Shown: positions 43,752 through 53,822 of the stretch, in pieces
Position numbering within the stretch: position 1 is the stretch's first letter
Layout of the letters: each line of letters opens with the position of its first letter
Source of the DNA: Shewanella sp. NIFS-20-20
Lineage (GTDB): Bacteria > Pseudomonadota > Gammaproteobacteria > Enterobacterales > Shewanellaceae
DNA length: 64,000 nt
Assembly: GCF_019209865.1 (NCBI RefSeq)
Contig: NZ_JAHUTT010000007.1
Span: forward strand, 1 to 64,000
Direction of reading: 5' to 3'
Notes under the pieces: model-generated
The model's input: the letters and a program-made list of their open reading frames with translations, nothing else
Databases searched by the model: none
What the model was told of the DNA's origin: nothing
Position numbers and translations under genes: made by a program

Positions 43752-44273
43752 ATGGCCGATGGACTTGAACTTGAAGAAAAAGATGGACCGAAGAAAAAAA
43801 GTAAACTGCCGCTGATTATCATTATCGTGGTGGTGTTATTGCTTGGTGGTGGCGCCGCCGCATTTTTCTTATTGGGTGGTAGCGATGATGCCGCGACTCA
43901 AGAGGTCGCAGGTGATGAGTCTGCGGTGGTCATGGATAACACCCCCGCGACTGGGGAAGCCTTTTATCAACCCATGCCCAAACCCTTCCTATTCAACCTG
44001 CCTGCTGCCGACCGTTCGCGCTTGGTGGAAATTAAGGTGCAGTTGATGGGTCGCGGTGACGACGATCATAATTTGATTAAAAAACATATCCCGTTAATTG
44101 AAGACGCTTTATTGTCGACCTTCAGTGGTGCGGAGTCCGGCAATTTGAGTACTCAAGCCGGTAAAGATGAACTGCGTAAAGAAGCCTTGCAAAAGGTGCA
44201 AACCACGCTGCAAACCCTGACGGGGCGCAAGGTGGTTGAGCAAGTGCTATTTACCGGTTTTGTTATGCAATAA
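43752..44273 (+). CDS. fliL: Stator-associated protein FliL
   Basis: 173 residues. One N-terminal membrane segment (about 19-42, LPLIIIIVVVLLLGGGAAAF) and a periplasmic FliL domain (FYQPMPKPFLFNLPAADRSR, RKVVEQVLFTGFVMQ). It forms rings around stators. Followed by fliM after 18 bases. Confidence 0.94.
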   Translation: MADGLELEEKDGPKKKSKLPLIIIIVVVLLLGGGAAAFFLLGGSDDAATQEVAGDESAVVMDNTPATGEAFYQPMPKPFLFNLPAADRSRLVEIKVQLMGRGDDDHNLIKKHIPLIEDALLSTFSGAESGNLSTQAGKDELRKEALQKVQTTLQTLTGRKVVEQVLFTGFVMQ

Positions 44274-44291
44274 TCACTACAAGGCCTTAGC

Positions 44292-45332
44292 GTGAGCGAT
44301 TTATTAAGCCAAGACGAAATTGATGCGCTACTTCATGGCGTCGACGATGTAGAAGAAGATTCCCCCGATGATGGTGGGGCCGGTCGGTCTTATGACTTTT
44401 CTTCGCAAGATAGGATTGTGCGTGGTCGCATGCCTACGCTGGAGATCGTCAACGAACGCTTTGCCCGTCATTTACGCATTAGCATGTTCAACATGATGCG
44501 CCGCTCTGCGGAGGTGTCAATTAATGGGGTGCAAATGCTCAAATTTGGTGAGTATATCCACACCTTATTTGTGCCGACCAGTCTAAACATGGTGCGCTTT
44601 AGCCCGTTAAAAGGCACCGGTCTTATCACCATGGAAGCGCGTCTGGTGTTTATTTTGGTGGATAACTTCTTTGGCGGCGATGGCCGTTTTCACGCCAAAA
44701 TTGAGGGCCGCGAATTTACCCCGACCGAGCGGCGGATTATTCAGCTGTTGCTGAAAATTATTTTTGAAGATTATAAAGATGCCTGGGCACCTGTGATGGA
44801 CACGGAGTTTGAATACCTCGACTCTGAAGTCAATCCGGCCATGGCCAATATTGTCAGTCCCACGGAAGTGGTGGTGATTAGTTCGTTTCATATTGAACTT
44901 GATGGCGGTGGCGGCGATTTCCATATCACGATGCCGTACTCCATGATTGAACCTATCCATGAAATGCTCGATGCTGGGGTGCAGAGTGATAAGCAAGACA
45001 CGGATATTCGTTGGTCTCAGGCATTGCGTGAAGAGATTATGGATGTGGATGTCGCTATTGAATCCACCGTGGCCGAGAAGGTGGTGAGCCTCAAAGATGT
45101 CATGGAAATGAAGGCGGGCGACATAATTCCTATCGACTTGCCTGAATACATGGTGATGGAAGTGGAAAAATTACCAAGCTTCCGCTGCAAACTCGGACAA
45201 GCTGGGGATAATTTGGCCTTAAAAGTCTATGAAAAAATTCCGCGGCCAGCGCCGGTTAAAAGTGAATTGCAGTTGATTACTCGCAAGGGTAAGTCTAAAG
45301 AAAGTAAAGAACTACAAGGTGATATTGAATGA
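44292..45332 (+). CDS. fliM: Motor switch protein FliM
   Basis: 346 residues from a GTG. The N-terminal CheY-P binding peptide LLSQDEIDALLHGVDD is intact, then the GGxG-type middle (MMRRSAEVSINGVQ) and SpoA C-terminal domain. The stop overlaps fliN by 4 bp. It receives CheY-P and reverses or changes motor state. Confidence 0.97.
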   Translation: MSDLLSQDEIDALLHGVDDVEEDSPDDGGAGRSYDFSSQDRIVRGRMPTLEIVNERFARHLRISMFNMMRRSAEVSINGVQMLKFGEYIHTLFVPTSLNMVRFSPLKGTGLITMEARLVFILVDNFFGGDGRFHAKIEGREFTPTERRIIQLLLKIIFEDYKDAWAPVMDTEFEYLDSEVNPAMANIVSPTEVVVISSFHIELDGGGGDFHITMPYSMIEPIHEMLDAGVQSDKQDTDIRWSQALREEIMDVDVAIESTVAEKVVSLKDVMEMKAGDIIPIDLPEYMVMEVEKLPSFRCKLGQAGDNLALKVYEKIPRPAPVKSELQLITRKGKSKESKELQGDIE

Positions 45333-45706
45333 GTAATGATATGGATGATTGGGCGGCGGCCATGGCCGAACAAGCCGATGAAGAAGCGAGTGCGGTGGAG
45401 TTTGATGAACTCAAAGATGACTCAGCGCCGATCACCGCCGATGAAAAAGCCAAACTTGATAGCATCATGGATATCCCCGTTACGATTTCCATGGAAGTGG
45501 GCCGCAGCTTTATTTCGATTAGAAATTTACTGCAGCTTAATCAGGGCTCAGTAGTTGAGCTCGATCGCGTGGCCGGCGAACCACTCGATGTGATGGTCAA
45601 CGGTACCTTGATTGCCCATGGCGAAGTGGTCGTGGTCAATGACAAGTTTGGTATTCGATTAACCGACGTGATTAGCCAAACTGAACGGATTAAAAAACTC
45701 AAATAA
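45329..45706 (+). CDS. fliN: Motor switch protein FliN
   Basis: 125 residues. Acidic N-terminus and a SpoA domain (PVTISMEVGRSFISIRNLLQL, HGEVVVVNDKFGIRLTDVIS). It forms the bottom of the C ring and docks FliH. Coupled to fliM by an ATGA overlap. Confidence 0.97.
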   Translation: MSNDMDDWAAAMAEQADEEASAVEFDELKDDSAPITADEKAKLDSIMDIPVTISMEVGRSFISIRNLLQLNQGSVVELDRVAGEPLDVMVNGTLIAHGEVVVVNDKFGIRLTDVISQTERIKKLK

Positions 45707-45714
45707 GGAAAGTC

Positions 45715-46128
45715 ATGTCAGCAGGTTTCTTGGTGTTGGCCACTGTTGCGGCCAGCGACACCAGTGCTACCCTCGCGCCGCTAAGCTCAGCGTCCGAGCC
45801 ATCCTCTATTGCCACCCTTGCGAGTATGGTCGGTGGTTTAATTGTGGTGCTGGTGGTGATTTTTGTGCTGGCTTGGCTGGTGCGTCGTCTCAACTTGGTT
45901 CCGGGCCAGCATGGATTAATGAAAACCATTGCGATCACGCCGTTAGGTCATAAAGAGAAAGTGGTGATCATGGAGCTGGAAGGGCAACAGTATTTATTAG
46001 GGGTCACTGCTCAGCAAATTACCTTGTTAGATAAGTTGGCCACGCCGGTGGCCGCCTCTCAGATAAGCTTTGCTGACAGGTTAAAGCAAGTTAAGCAAAC
46101 GGCTCAACGAGAGGAGCATATCTCATGA
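45715..46128 (+). CDS. fliO: Flagellar export gate assembly protein FliO
   Basis: 137 residues. One membrane segment (about 38-60, [20 protein letters not shown]) followed by a cytoplasmic domain with [20 protein letters not shown], typical of FliO. It helps assemble the FliP ring. It overlaps fliP by 4 bp. Confidence 0.92.
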   Translation: MSAGFLVLATVAASDTSATLAPLSSASEPSSIATLASMVGGLIVVLVVIFVLAWLVRRLNLVPGQHGLMKTIAITPLGHKEKVVIMELEGQQYLLGVTAQQITLLDKLATPVAASQISFADRLKQVKQTAQREEHIS

Positions 46129-46874
46129 AGCTAGGCTTATGGCTACTTATCCCTTTGCTGGCCTTGAGTCCGGCGTTATTGGCGGCGGATGGCATTCTCC
46201 CGGCGGTCACCGTGACGCAAGGGCCTGATGGCTCGAGCAGCTATTCGGTGACCATGCAGATCTTGCTGTTGATGACCGCCTTAAGCTTTATTCCGGCGAT
46301 GTTGATCATGCTGACCTCATTTACGCGGATCATTGTGGTGCTATCGATATTGCGTCAAGCCATTGGTTTGCAGCAAACCCCCTCGAATCAAGTGTTGATT
46401 GGCCTCAGTTTGTTTATGACCTTTTTCATCATGAGTCCAGTGTTCGATAAAATTTATTCGGCCGGTGTCGCGCCTTATATTGCAGGTGAACTCAATATTG
46501 AACAGGCCTATGAGCAAGGGCGGGAGCCACTCAAAGCCTTTATGTTGGCGCAAACTCGCGATACCGACTTAAAGACTTTTATTGATATTGCCGGTTACGA
46601 CAATATTACCTCGCCGGAGGCCGCGCCAATGCAAGTGATTGTGCCGGCGTTTATCACCAGTGAATTAAAAACCGCCTTCCAAATAGGGTTTATGTTGTTT
46701 ATTCCCTTCTTGGTGTTAGATCTGGTGGTTGCCAGTATATTGATGGCCATGGGGATGATGATGTTGTCACCGATGATCGTGTCGTTGCCCTTTAAAATCA
46801 TGTTGTTTGTCTTAGTTGATGGCTGGACATTGGTGATGGGTACTCTTGCCACTAGCTTTGGACTCGGCACCTAA
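46125..46874 (+). CDS. fliP: Export gate protein FliP
   Basis: 249 residues with a cleavable-type signal ([16 protein letters not shown]) and four membrane segments. FliP signatures: [20 protein letters not shown] and [19 protein letters not shown]. Core pore of the export gate with FliQ and FliR. Confidence 0.97.
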   Translation: MKLGLWLLIPLLALSPALLAADGILPAVTVTQGPDGSSSYSVTMQILLLMTALSFIPAMLIMLTSFTRIIVVLSILRQAIGLQQTPSNQVLIGLSLFMTFFIMSPVFDKIYSAGVAPYIAGELNIEQAYEQGREPLKAFMLAQTRDTDLKTFIDIAGYDNITSPEAAPMQVIVPAFITSELKTAFQIGFMLFIPFLVLDLVVASILMAMGMMMLSPMIVSLPFKIMLFVLVDGWTLVMGTLATSFGLGT

Positions 46875-46911
46875 TGCCCGTGTGTTCAATTGCACCTAGC
46901 CAGGAGCGCTT

Positions 46912-47181
46912 ATGTCCCCAGAAATGATGGTCGATGTGTTTCGTGAAGCCTTGGGCGTGATAGTTATCATTGTCTCGGTGATTGTGGTTCCAGGCTTATT
47001 GGTCGGCTTAGTGGTGGCCGTGTTTCAAGCGGCAACCTCCATTAACGAACAAACCTTGAGTTTCTTACCTCGTTTGTTAACTACCCTGTTTGCCTTGATG
47101 TTTTTAGGCCATTGGTTGGTGCAAACCATGATGGATTTTTTCTTTGAAATGGTGCATCGCATTCCGACGGTGGTGGGCTAG
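46912..47181 (+). CDS. fliQ: Export gate protein FliQ
   Basis: 89 residues with two membrane segments. MMVDVFREALGVIVIIVSV and VVAVFQAATSINEQTLSFLP are the family hallmark. Two bases separate it from fliR. Confidence 0.96.
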   Translation: MSPEMMVDVFREALGVIVIIVSVIVVPGLLVGLVVAVFQAATSINEQTLSFLPRLLTTLFALMFLGHWLVQTMMDFFFEMVHRIPTVVG

Positions 47182-47183
47182 TC

Positions 47184-47981
47184 ATGGAGGTGCTGTTTAG
47201 CAGCATCAATGGCATACTCGCAGCCTACCTGTGGCCGTTATTTCGAATTTCCAGCATGTTGATGGTAATGGTGGTATTTGGTGCCAATACCACGCCCGTG
47301 AATGTGCGGGTGTTATTATCGGTGGCTATTTCCGTGGCGGTCGCCCCGATGTTGCCGCCGATGCCGGAGATCCCACTTTTTTCATTGCCCGCCATCTTTG
47401 TGACGTTTCAGCAAATTCTCATCGGGGTCGCCACCGGCCTAGTATCCATTTTGTTGGTGCAAACCTTTGTGCTCACTGGACAAATTATTGGTATGCAAAC
47501 CTCCTTGGGTTTTGCGTCTATGGTGGACCCAGGTTCCGGTCAACAGACGCCGGTGATCAGTAATTTCTTCTTGCTATTAAGCACCTTAATCTTTTTGATA
47601 GTGGATGGTCACTTACTGATGATCCGCATGATCATTACCAGTTTTGAAACGATACCCGTTTCTACCAGTGGCATAGCGATTGAGCGTTATCAGGATTTGG
47701 CCATGTGGGTCAGTTATATGTTTGGCGCGGCATTGACCATGTCGATTTCTGCCATTGTCGCCTTATTGCTGATCAATATTTCTTTTGGGGTGATGACTCG
47801 AGCCTCGCCGCAATTGAATATTTTCGCCATCGGATTTCCAATCACTATGATCAGTGGCTTGGTGATTATTTGGTTAACCTTGGAACCTATCATGAGCCAT
47901 TTCGGTGAAGTGTGGCAGGCTGCGCAGGTATTGATTTGTGATCTACTGGCACTGCAATGCCAAGTCCCCGCGATGCCTTAG
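47184..47981 (+). CDS. fliR: Export gate protein FliR
   Basis: 265 residues with about six membrane segments. RISSMLMVMVVFGANTTPVN and IGMQTSLGFASMVDPGSGQQ fit FliR. Partner of FlhB in the export gate. A 114-bp gap with a small repeat leads to flhB. Confidence 0.96.
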   Translation: MEVLFSSINGILAAYLWPLFRISSMLMVMVVFGANTTPVNVRVLLSVAISVAVAPMLPPMPEIPLFSLPAIFVTFQQILIGVATGLVSILLVQTFVLTGQIIGMQTSLGFASMVDPGSGQQTPVISNFFLLLSTLIFLIVDGHLLMIRMIITSFETIPVSTSGIAIERYQDLAMWVSYMFGAALTMSISAIVALLLINISFGVMTRASPQLNIFAIGFPITMISGLVIIWLTLEPIMSHFGEVWQAAQVLICDLLALQCQVPAMP

Positions 47982-48095
47982 GTCAATGAAGATGGCAAAA
48001 GCTTGTGGCTGAGGCAAGCTTGCAAGTCATGAGTGAGTTATTGCTAGGCGAGTCTGGCGTTAGTTGGCTTAGGCATATAAAAAGGGAGATAGCTT

Positions 48096-49226
48096 GTGGC
48101 TGAGGATAGCGGACAAGAAAAAACCGAAGAGCCCACGTCGAGGCGTCTGCAACAGGCGCGCGAAAAAGGGCAAGTGCCTCGTTCTAAGGAAATGGGCACG
48201 GCGGCGGTGCTGTTAGCCTCGGCGCTTGGGTTTATTATGACAGGCCCAGCCATTGCACAAGGGTTAGCCAATGTCATGGCTAAAATGTTTACGCGTAACC
48301 GCGCCGAAGTATTTGATAGCAATGCGATGTTTAACGTTTGGAAAGTGATTGCATCCGAGCTGACATGGCCGGTGGCCGGCTTTATCGTCACCCTCACTGT
48401 GATTGCCGTGATTGGCAATATTTTGCTCGGTGGTTTTAATTTTTCCACCCAAGCAATGATGCCAAAAGCGAGTAAAATGAGCCCTGTCGCGGGCTTTAAA
48501 CGTATGTTCGGGGTGCAATCGCTGGTTGAATTGGCCAAAGGGATCGCCAAGTTCGCGGTGGTAGTGGTGATGGTTTACATCCTGCTAAGCTTTTACTTTA
48601 TCGACATATTGCAACTGTCACGGGGCCATTTACCGGGCAATATGCGTGATGCGATGGAGTTATTAGCTTGGATGTTTTTGCTGTTATGCAGCTCGCTCGT
48701 CATCATTGCCATTTTCGACGTGCCCTTTCAAGTTTGGAACCATACCAAGCAGTTACGCATGTCTTTGCAAGATATCAAAGATGAGTACAAGGACACCGAG
48801 GGTAAACCGGAAGTCAAAGGACGTATCAGGCAGCTGCAACGGGAAGCCTCGCAGCGGCGTATGATGGCGAAGGTGCCAGAGGCCGATGTGATTATGGTTA
48901 ACCCTGAACACTATGCGGTGGCATTAAAATACGATGTTAAACAGGCGGCAGTGCCGTTTGTGGTGGCCAAAGGCAGTGACGAGGTTGCATTTAAAATCCG
49001 TGAAATCGCCAGAGCCTATGAAATCCCGATTGTGTCGGCTCCGCCGCTGACTCGTGCTATTTACTACAGCACTAAGCTAGATCAGCAGATCCCTAATGGC
49101 TTATTTACTGCGGTCGCTCAAGTGTTGGCTTATATTTATCAATTAAAGCAATTCCAGCAAGGGAAAGGTCGCCGACCGACCCCGCTGCCGACGAATCAAC
49201 CCATTCCCGATGAGTTAAAACGCTAG
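48096..49226 (+). CDS. flhB: Export gate switch protein FlhB
   Basis: 376 residues from a GTG with GGGAGA upstream. The opening EDSGQEKTEEPTSRRLQQAR, four membrane segments and the cytoplasmic switch domain are typical. The self-cleavage site reads N269-P-E-H instead of the classical NPTH (48900-48911). After cleavage FlhB changes export from hook to filament substrates. A terminator follows. Confidence 0.95.
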   Translation: MAEDSGQEKTEEPTSRRLQQAREKGQVPRSKEMGTAAVLLASALGFIMTGPAIAQGLANVMAKMFTRNRAEVFDSNAMFNVWKVIASELTWPVAGFIVTLTVIAVIGNILLGGFNFSTQAMMPKASKMSPVAGFKRMFGVQSLVELAKGIAKFAVVVVMVYILLSFYFIDILQLSRGHLPGNMRDAMELLAWMFLLLCSSLVIIAIFDVPFQVWNHTKQLRMSLQDIKDEYKDTEGKPEVKGRIRQLQREASQRRMMAKVPEADVIMVNPEHYAVALKYDVKQAAVPFVVAKGSDEVAFKIREIARAYEIPIVSAPPLTRAIYYSTKLDQQIPNGLFTAVAQVLAYIYQLKQFQQGKGRRPTPLPTNQPIPDELKR

Positions 49227-49232
49227 TCCAGT

Positions 49233-49266
49233 TGTTGGCTTTTTAGGCCAACAGCGCTTCTTTTTA
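49233..49266 (+). terminator. Terminator after flhB
   Basis: TGTTGGC and GCCAACA form a stem with a TTTTTAG loop; GCGCTTCTTTTT follows. It ends the fliK-flhB transcript. Confidence 0.78.
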
Positions 49267-49303
49267 ACCTAACAGGGCCTGTATTTACGCAATTTGACAC
49301 AGT

Positions 49304-49319
49304 TGGCGTAACCTTTGCT
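49304..49319 (+). promoter_or_regulatory. Sigma54 promoter of flhA
   Basis: TGGCGTAACCTTTGCT, matching the -24/-12 pattern (one change in TGGCAC). It would start near 49331, upstream of flhA, and drive the long flhA-cheW operon. Confidence 0.8.
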
Positions 49320-49367
49320 TGGCATAGCTATCAGCCATTTCCAGTGTCAAAGTTCAGGCAGCTCTCT

Positions 49368-51467
49368 ATGGATATGAAAGCCACGTTAGGCCAAATAAAA
49401 CAGATAAGACCCGCACATTTTCGCGGTGTAGGTACGCCAGCATTGGTGCTGGCGGCATTAGCAATGATTGTATTGCCGATGCCAGCCTTGCTGTTAGATA
49501 TCCTGTTCTCGTTTAATATTGCCCTAGCGCTGGTGGTGCTGTTGGTGGCGATTTATACCAATCGGCCGTTAGATTTCGCCGCATTCCCGACGGTACTGCT
49601 GGTGGCAACCTTGCTGCGATTAGCACTGAACGTCGCCTCAACCCGCGTGGTGTTGCTCGAAGGTCATAACGGTCCTGATGCGGCGGGACAAGTGATTGAG
49701 GCCTTTGGCTCGGTGGTGATTGGCGGTAACTATGCCGTTGGTTTAGTTGTGTTTCTTATTTTGATCATCATTAACTTTGCGGTGGTGACCAAGGGGGCTG
49801 GCCGAATCTCAGAGGTGAGTGCTCGCTTTACGTTAGACGCGATGCCCGGTAAGCAAATGGCGATTGATGCGGACCTTAATGCCGGACTGATTAATCAGGA
49901 GCAGGCGCGGACTCGCCGCGATGAAGTTACCCGAGAGGCCGACTTCTATGGCGCGATGGACGGGGCGTCAAAGTTTGTTAAAGGGGATGCCATCGCCGGT
50001 ATTATGATCTTGGTGATTAACATCACCGGCGGTTTCATTATTGGGATGGTGCAGCATGATTTGAGTTTTGGCGATGCCGCTGAAATTTATACCTTACTGA
50101 CCATTGGTGATGGTTTAGTCGCACAAATTCCGGGATTGCTCTTGTCGATTGCCGCGGCCTTAATGGTGACGCGTCAAAATGAATCTGGCGACATGGGGCA
50201 AATGGTGATTGGTCAGATGTTTGACAGTCCTAAAGCGCTAGCCATTGCCTCTGGGGTGTTGTTTGTTATGGGGATTGTCCCGGGCATGCCGCATTTTGCC
50301 TTTTTAAGTTTTGCGGCCCTGACCGGATTTGTGGCCTATCGAATTCATCAAAAACACAAGAAAGCTGAGGCGCTGGCTGTCGCCGCCGCGTTAAAAGGCC
50401 CCGTAGAGAAAGAGCAGCAAGGCCCGAGAGATCTGAGTTGGGATGATGTGCATCATGTGGATACCATTGGCCTTGAAGTGGGTTATCGCTTAATTCCTTT
50501 AGTCGACAAGGGCCAAGGCGGCGAGTTGCTAGGCCGAATTAAAGGGGTCCGTAAAAAGCTGTCACAAGAAATGGGCTTCTTGGTGCCTGCGGTTCATATT
50601 CGGGACAATCTCGATTTGGCGCCAAACTCTTATCGAATTGCCTTGATGGGGGTGACAGTGGGCGAAGCTGAAATTCATCATGATTGTGAATTGGCCATCA
50701 ATCCTGGGCAAGTCTATGGCAGTTTAGAAGGCAAAGCGACCCGCGATCCTGCGTTTGGGCTCGAAGCCGTATGGATTAATCCAGCCCAACGTGAACAGGC
50801 ACAAACCTTAGGTTATACCGTGGTGGATGCCGCCACGGTAGTGGCCACTCACTTAAGTCAATTACTTCACAATAATGCTGCTAAATTATTGGGTTATGAA
50901 GAAGTCCAGCAGTTATTGGATATGTTGGCCAAGGTATCGCCTAAGTTGGTGGATGGTTTAGTCCCTGAGGTGTTGCCGCTTGGTTCTGTGGTTAAAGTGA
51001 TGCAAAACCTGCTCAATGAAGGGGTGTCTATTCGCGACCTTAAGACCATAGTGCAAACCTTGCTGGAATATGGCAGTAAGAGTAATGACACCGAAGTGCT
51101 AACGGCGGCGGTGCGGATTTCGTTAAAGCGGATGATCGTCCAAGAAATTTCAGGGCCTGAGTTAGAAATCCCCGTCATTACCTTGGCGCCAGAGTTGGAA
51201 CAGATGTTGCATCAGTCTATGCAGGCATCCGGCGGAGAAGGCCCGAATATTGAGCCTGGGTTAGCCGAGCGAATGCAGCAAACATTAGCCGATGCCGCTC
51301 AACGACAAGAAATGGTAGGACAACCCGCCGTGTTATTAACCTCGGGAATGTTACGTTCAACCTTGTCACGGTTTACTAAATATACCATTCCAAATCTACG
51401 GGTCATTTCATATCAAGAAGTACCCGATGAGAAACAGATTAGAATCGTAGCGGCTGTCGGTCAATAG
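49368..51467 (+). CDS. flhA: Export gate protein FlhA
   Basis: 699 residues from ATG 49368 (MDMKATLGQIKQ); a GTG at 49344 is possible. Eight membrane segments in the first 330 residues, the FHIPEP signature region (RPLDFAAFPTVLLVATLLRLALN-like), and a long cytoplasmic domain forming the nonameric docking ring. It binds chaperone-substrate complexes. Confidence 0.96.
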   Translation: MDMKATLGQIKQIRPAHFRGVGTPALVLAALAMIVLPMPALLLDILFSFNIALALVVLLVAIYTNRPLDFAAFPTVLLVATLLRLALNVASTRVVLLEGHNGPDAAGQVIEAFGSVVIGGNYAVGLVVFLILIIINFAVVTKGAGRISEVSARFTLDAMPGKQMAIDADLNAGLINQEQARTRRDEVTREADFYGAMDGASKFVKGDAIAGIMILVINITGGFIIGMVQHDLSFGDAAEIYTLLTIGDGLVAQIPGLLLSIAAALMVTRQNESGDMGQMVIGQMFDSPKALAIASGVLFVMGIVPGMPHFAFLSFAALTGFVAYRIHQKHKKAEALAVAAALKGPVEKEQQGPRDLSWDDVHHVDTIGLEVGYRLIPLVDKGQGGELLGRIKGVRKKLSQEMGFLVPAVHIRDNLDLAPNSYRIALMGVTVGEAEIHHDCELAINPGQVYGSLEGKATRDPAFGLEAVWINPAQREQAQTLGYTVVDAATVVATHLSQLLHNNAAKLLGYEEVQQLLDMLAKVSPKLVDGLVPEVLPLGSVVKVMQNLLNEGVSIRDLKTIVQTLLEYGSKSNDTEVLTAAVRISLKRMIVQEISGPELEIPVITLAPELEQMLHQSMQASGGEGPNIEPGLAERMQQTLADAAQRQEMVGQPAVLLTSGMLRSTLSRFTKYTIPNLRVISYQEVPDEKQIRIVAAVGQ

Positions 51468-51478
51468 AGGACATTTAA

Positions 51479-52936
51479 TTGAAAATTAAACGGTTTTTTG
51501 CTAAAGATATGCGCAGCGCTCTAGCACAGGTTAAAGATACCTTGGGCTCAGATGCTGTGATCATGTCTAACAAGAAGGTCCCTGGTGGCATTGAGATAGT
51601 CGCGGCCGTGGATTACGACGAACCTAAGGTCAACCTGTCTAAGGCGACTGAAACTCCGCCATCATTGGCCAAATCCATGTTCAGCAGTGTCATGCCTCAA
51701 GGGCGTGAACTGAGTGATGATACCGTATCACTCGGGGCCAGCCAAAATAGCGTTCGCGCCAGAAATCAGTCAGCCACAGCACCAGCCAATCGCACACCAT
51801 TACGTCAACCGTTAGATAGTGAGAGTCAATCAAAGGTCGAAGAGATTGATAGCTTACAAGCTTTACTGGCCAAGCAACACGCCAAATTGCAGCAAGTGAG
51901 TCAAAGCGAACAGGTTGAATTGCCCGCTTGGGCGCGTGGTTTAGAGCAAGCCCAACAGCCGACTCCCGCTGCGCCGCCCCGCAGTCATAAACGTCACGCT
52001 GAGCAACCAGACAGTGCCGACATGAATGCCATGCGTGAAGAGTTGAGTTCATTGCGCAATTTATTGACGCATCAGTTGTCGTCGTTAATGACTGATCAAA
52101 AACAGCGTCAAGATCCCGTGGGTGCGATGTTAGAAAAACGCTTATTAGAAGCTGAGTTTTCGCCCAAGATGGCGGCCAAGCTATCGGCGTTGACTCAGCA
52201 CTATACCACGGCCGAATTAGTACACACCTTACCCCAAAGTTTGGCGAATATGCTCAACAACCAAGGCGATGATATTGTCAATCGTGGTGGGGTAGTGGCT
52301 TTTGTGGGGCCAACCGGTGTGGGAAAAACCACCACGCTGGCCAAATTGGCAGCACGTTTTGCGGCAAAACACGGCTGTGACAGTGTTGCGCTTATCACTA
52401 TGGACCATTATCGCATTGGTGCCTTTGAACAATTGGCAACCTATGGCAAAATCATGGGGTGCCCAGTGAAGCAAGCACACGATCTTAATGAATTAGAACA
52501 AATTTTATATCAGTTTAGAAATCGGAAACTAGTATTAATAGATACGGCCGGTATGGGGCAAAGGGACATGAGACTCTATCAACAACTGGATAATTTGGCC
52601 GCGAGTAAACGCCTTCCTATTCGGAGTTATCTTGTCTTGTCCGCAACCTCGCAACGCAAAGTGATGGAAGATGCTGTGCGTCATTTTCAACGTATTCCGT
52701 TAGCGGGCGCGGTGTTAACAAAAATGGATGAATCTGTATCTTTAGCTGCAGCATTAAGCACGTTAGTCGCAAGTGACTTACCTTTAAGTTATGTGACTGA
52801 TGGCCAACGTGTTCCAGAAGATATGCAAGTAGCCGACACTCTAGCTTTAGCTAAGCTTGCCTTGGCCGGACTGGATGTGAAATCACAAGAATTACAAGAG
52901 ACCTGGTCAGATAGTATGGCCTATGCATTTGAGTAA
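51479..52936 (+). CDS. flhF: Polar flagellar SRP-type GTPase FlhF
   Basis: 485 residues from a TTG with AGAGG upstream (51466-51470); no in-frame ATG fits. KIKRFFAKDMRSALAQVKDT opens the B domain, and the NG domain holds the P loop (VAFVGPTGVGKTTTLAKLAA), DTAG (LIDTAGMGQRD) and the guanine-specificity TKMD motif. FlhF places the flagellum at the pole. Confidence 0.96.
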   Translation: MKIKRFFAKDMRSALAQVKDTLGSDAVIMSNKKVPGGIEIVAAVDYDEPKVNLSKATETPPSLAKSMFSSVMPQGRELSDDTVSLGASQNSVRARNQSATAPANRTPLRQPLDSESQSKVEEIDSLQALLAKQHAKLQQVSQSEQVELPAWARGLEQAQQPTPAAPPRSHKRHAEQPDSADMNAMREELSSLRNLLTHQLSSLMTDQKQRQDPVGAMLEKRLLEAEFSPKMAAKLSALTQHYTTAELVHTLPQSLANMLNNQGDDIVNRGGVVAFVGPTGVGKTTTLAKLAARFAAKHGCDSVALITMDHYRIGAFEQLATYGKIMGCPVKQAHDLNELEQILYQFRNRKLVLIDTAGMGQRDMRLYQQLDNLAASKRLPIRSYLVLSATSQRKVMEDAVRHFQRIPLAGAVLTKMDESVSLAAALSTLVASDLPLSYVTDGQRVPEDMQVADTLALAKLALAGLDVKSQELQETWSDSMAYAFE

Positions 52937-52940
52937 AGTT

Positions 52941-53822
52941 ATGACTCCGGATCAAGCAAGCGGTTTACGCAAAATGAATCAACCAAATAATGAAAAAGTA
53001 AAAGTCATCGCGGTCACCGGTGGTAAAGGCGGGGTGGGTAAAACCAGCGTGTCGATTAATACTGCGGTGGCGATGGCTGAAAAAGGCAAACGAGTGTTAG
53101 TCCTCGACGCTGACTTAGGTTTGGCAAACGTGGATGTCATGCTTGGGATCCGTGCTGAGCGCAATTTGTCACATGTGCTTTCGGGGGAAGCTGAACTTGA
53201 CGATATTATTGTCAGAGGCCCAAAAGGGATCGGTATTGTGCCGGCAACCTCAGGAACACAAGGCATGGTCGAGCTCACGCCAGCCCAGCACGCCGGCTTA
53301 ATTCGTGCATTCAGCGAGATGCGCACCCAGTTTGATGTGTTAGTGGTCGATACGGCTGCCGGTATCTCAGATATGGTGTTGAGTTTCTCGCGCGCCTCGC
53401 AAGATGTGTTGGTCGTGGTGTGTGATGAACCGACCTCCATTACCGATGCTTATGCACTGATTAAGATCCTCAGCCGTGAACATGGCGTGTTCCGATTTAA
53501 AATAGTTGCCAATATGGTCAGAAGTTTACGTGAAGGAATGGAGTTGTTTGCTAAACTCAGTAGGGTCACGGATCGATTTTTGGATGTCGCCTTGGAATTA
53601 GTTGCGACCATACCTTTTGATGAGAATCTACGTAAGTCTGTCCGCAAGCAAAAATTGGTTGTGGAAGCCTATCCTAAATCTCCGGCGGCAATTGCCTATC
53701 AGGGCTTGGCGAATAAAGTGATTAGCTGGCCGGTGCCTAGTCAACCTGGTGGTCATCTTGAATTTTTTGTTGAACGCTTAGTTCAGCGACCAAATTATCA
53801 AGAGGAAAGGGCGAGTGAATAA
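52941..53822 (+). CDS. flhG: Flagellar number regulator FlhG (FleN), MinD/ParA-like
   Basis: 293 residues from ATG 52941 (MTPDQASGLRKMNQP); a longer start at 52923 lies within flhF. Deviant Walker A (VTGGKGGVGKTSVSINTAVA), DADLGLANVDVMLG and DTAAG motifs. It limits flagellar number by opposing FlhF and inhibiting FlrA. It overlaps fliA by 8 bp. Confidence 0.95.
   Translation: MTPDQASGLRKMNQPNNEKVKVIAVTGGKGGVGKTSVSINTAVAMAEKGKRVLVLDADLGLANVDVMLGIRAERNLSHVLSGEAELDDIIVRGPKGIGIVPATSGTQGMVELTPAQHAGLIRAFSEMRTQFDVLVVDTAAGISDMVLSFSRASQDVLVVVCDEPTSITDAYALIKILSREHGVFRFKIVANMVRSLREGMELFAKLSRVTDRFLDVALELVATIPFDENLRKSVRKQKLVVEAYPKSPAAIAYQGLANKVISWPVPSQPGGHLEFFVERLVQRPNYQEERASE

Noticed and set aside
52979..53440. 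A 153-codon frame opposite flhG
   Set aside because: It lies wholly within a well supported gene on the other strand and has no protein-like pattern.
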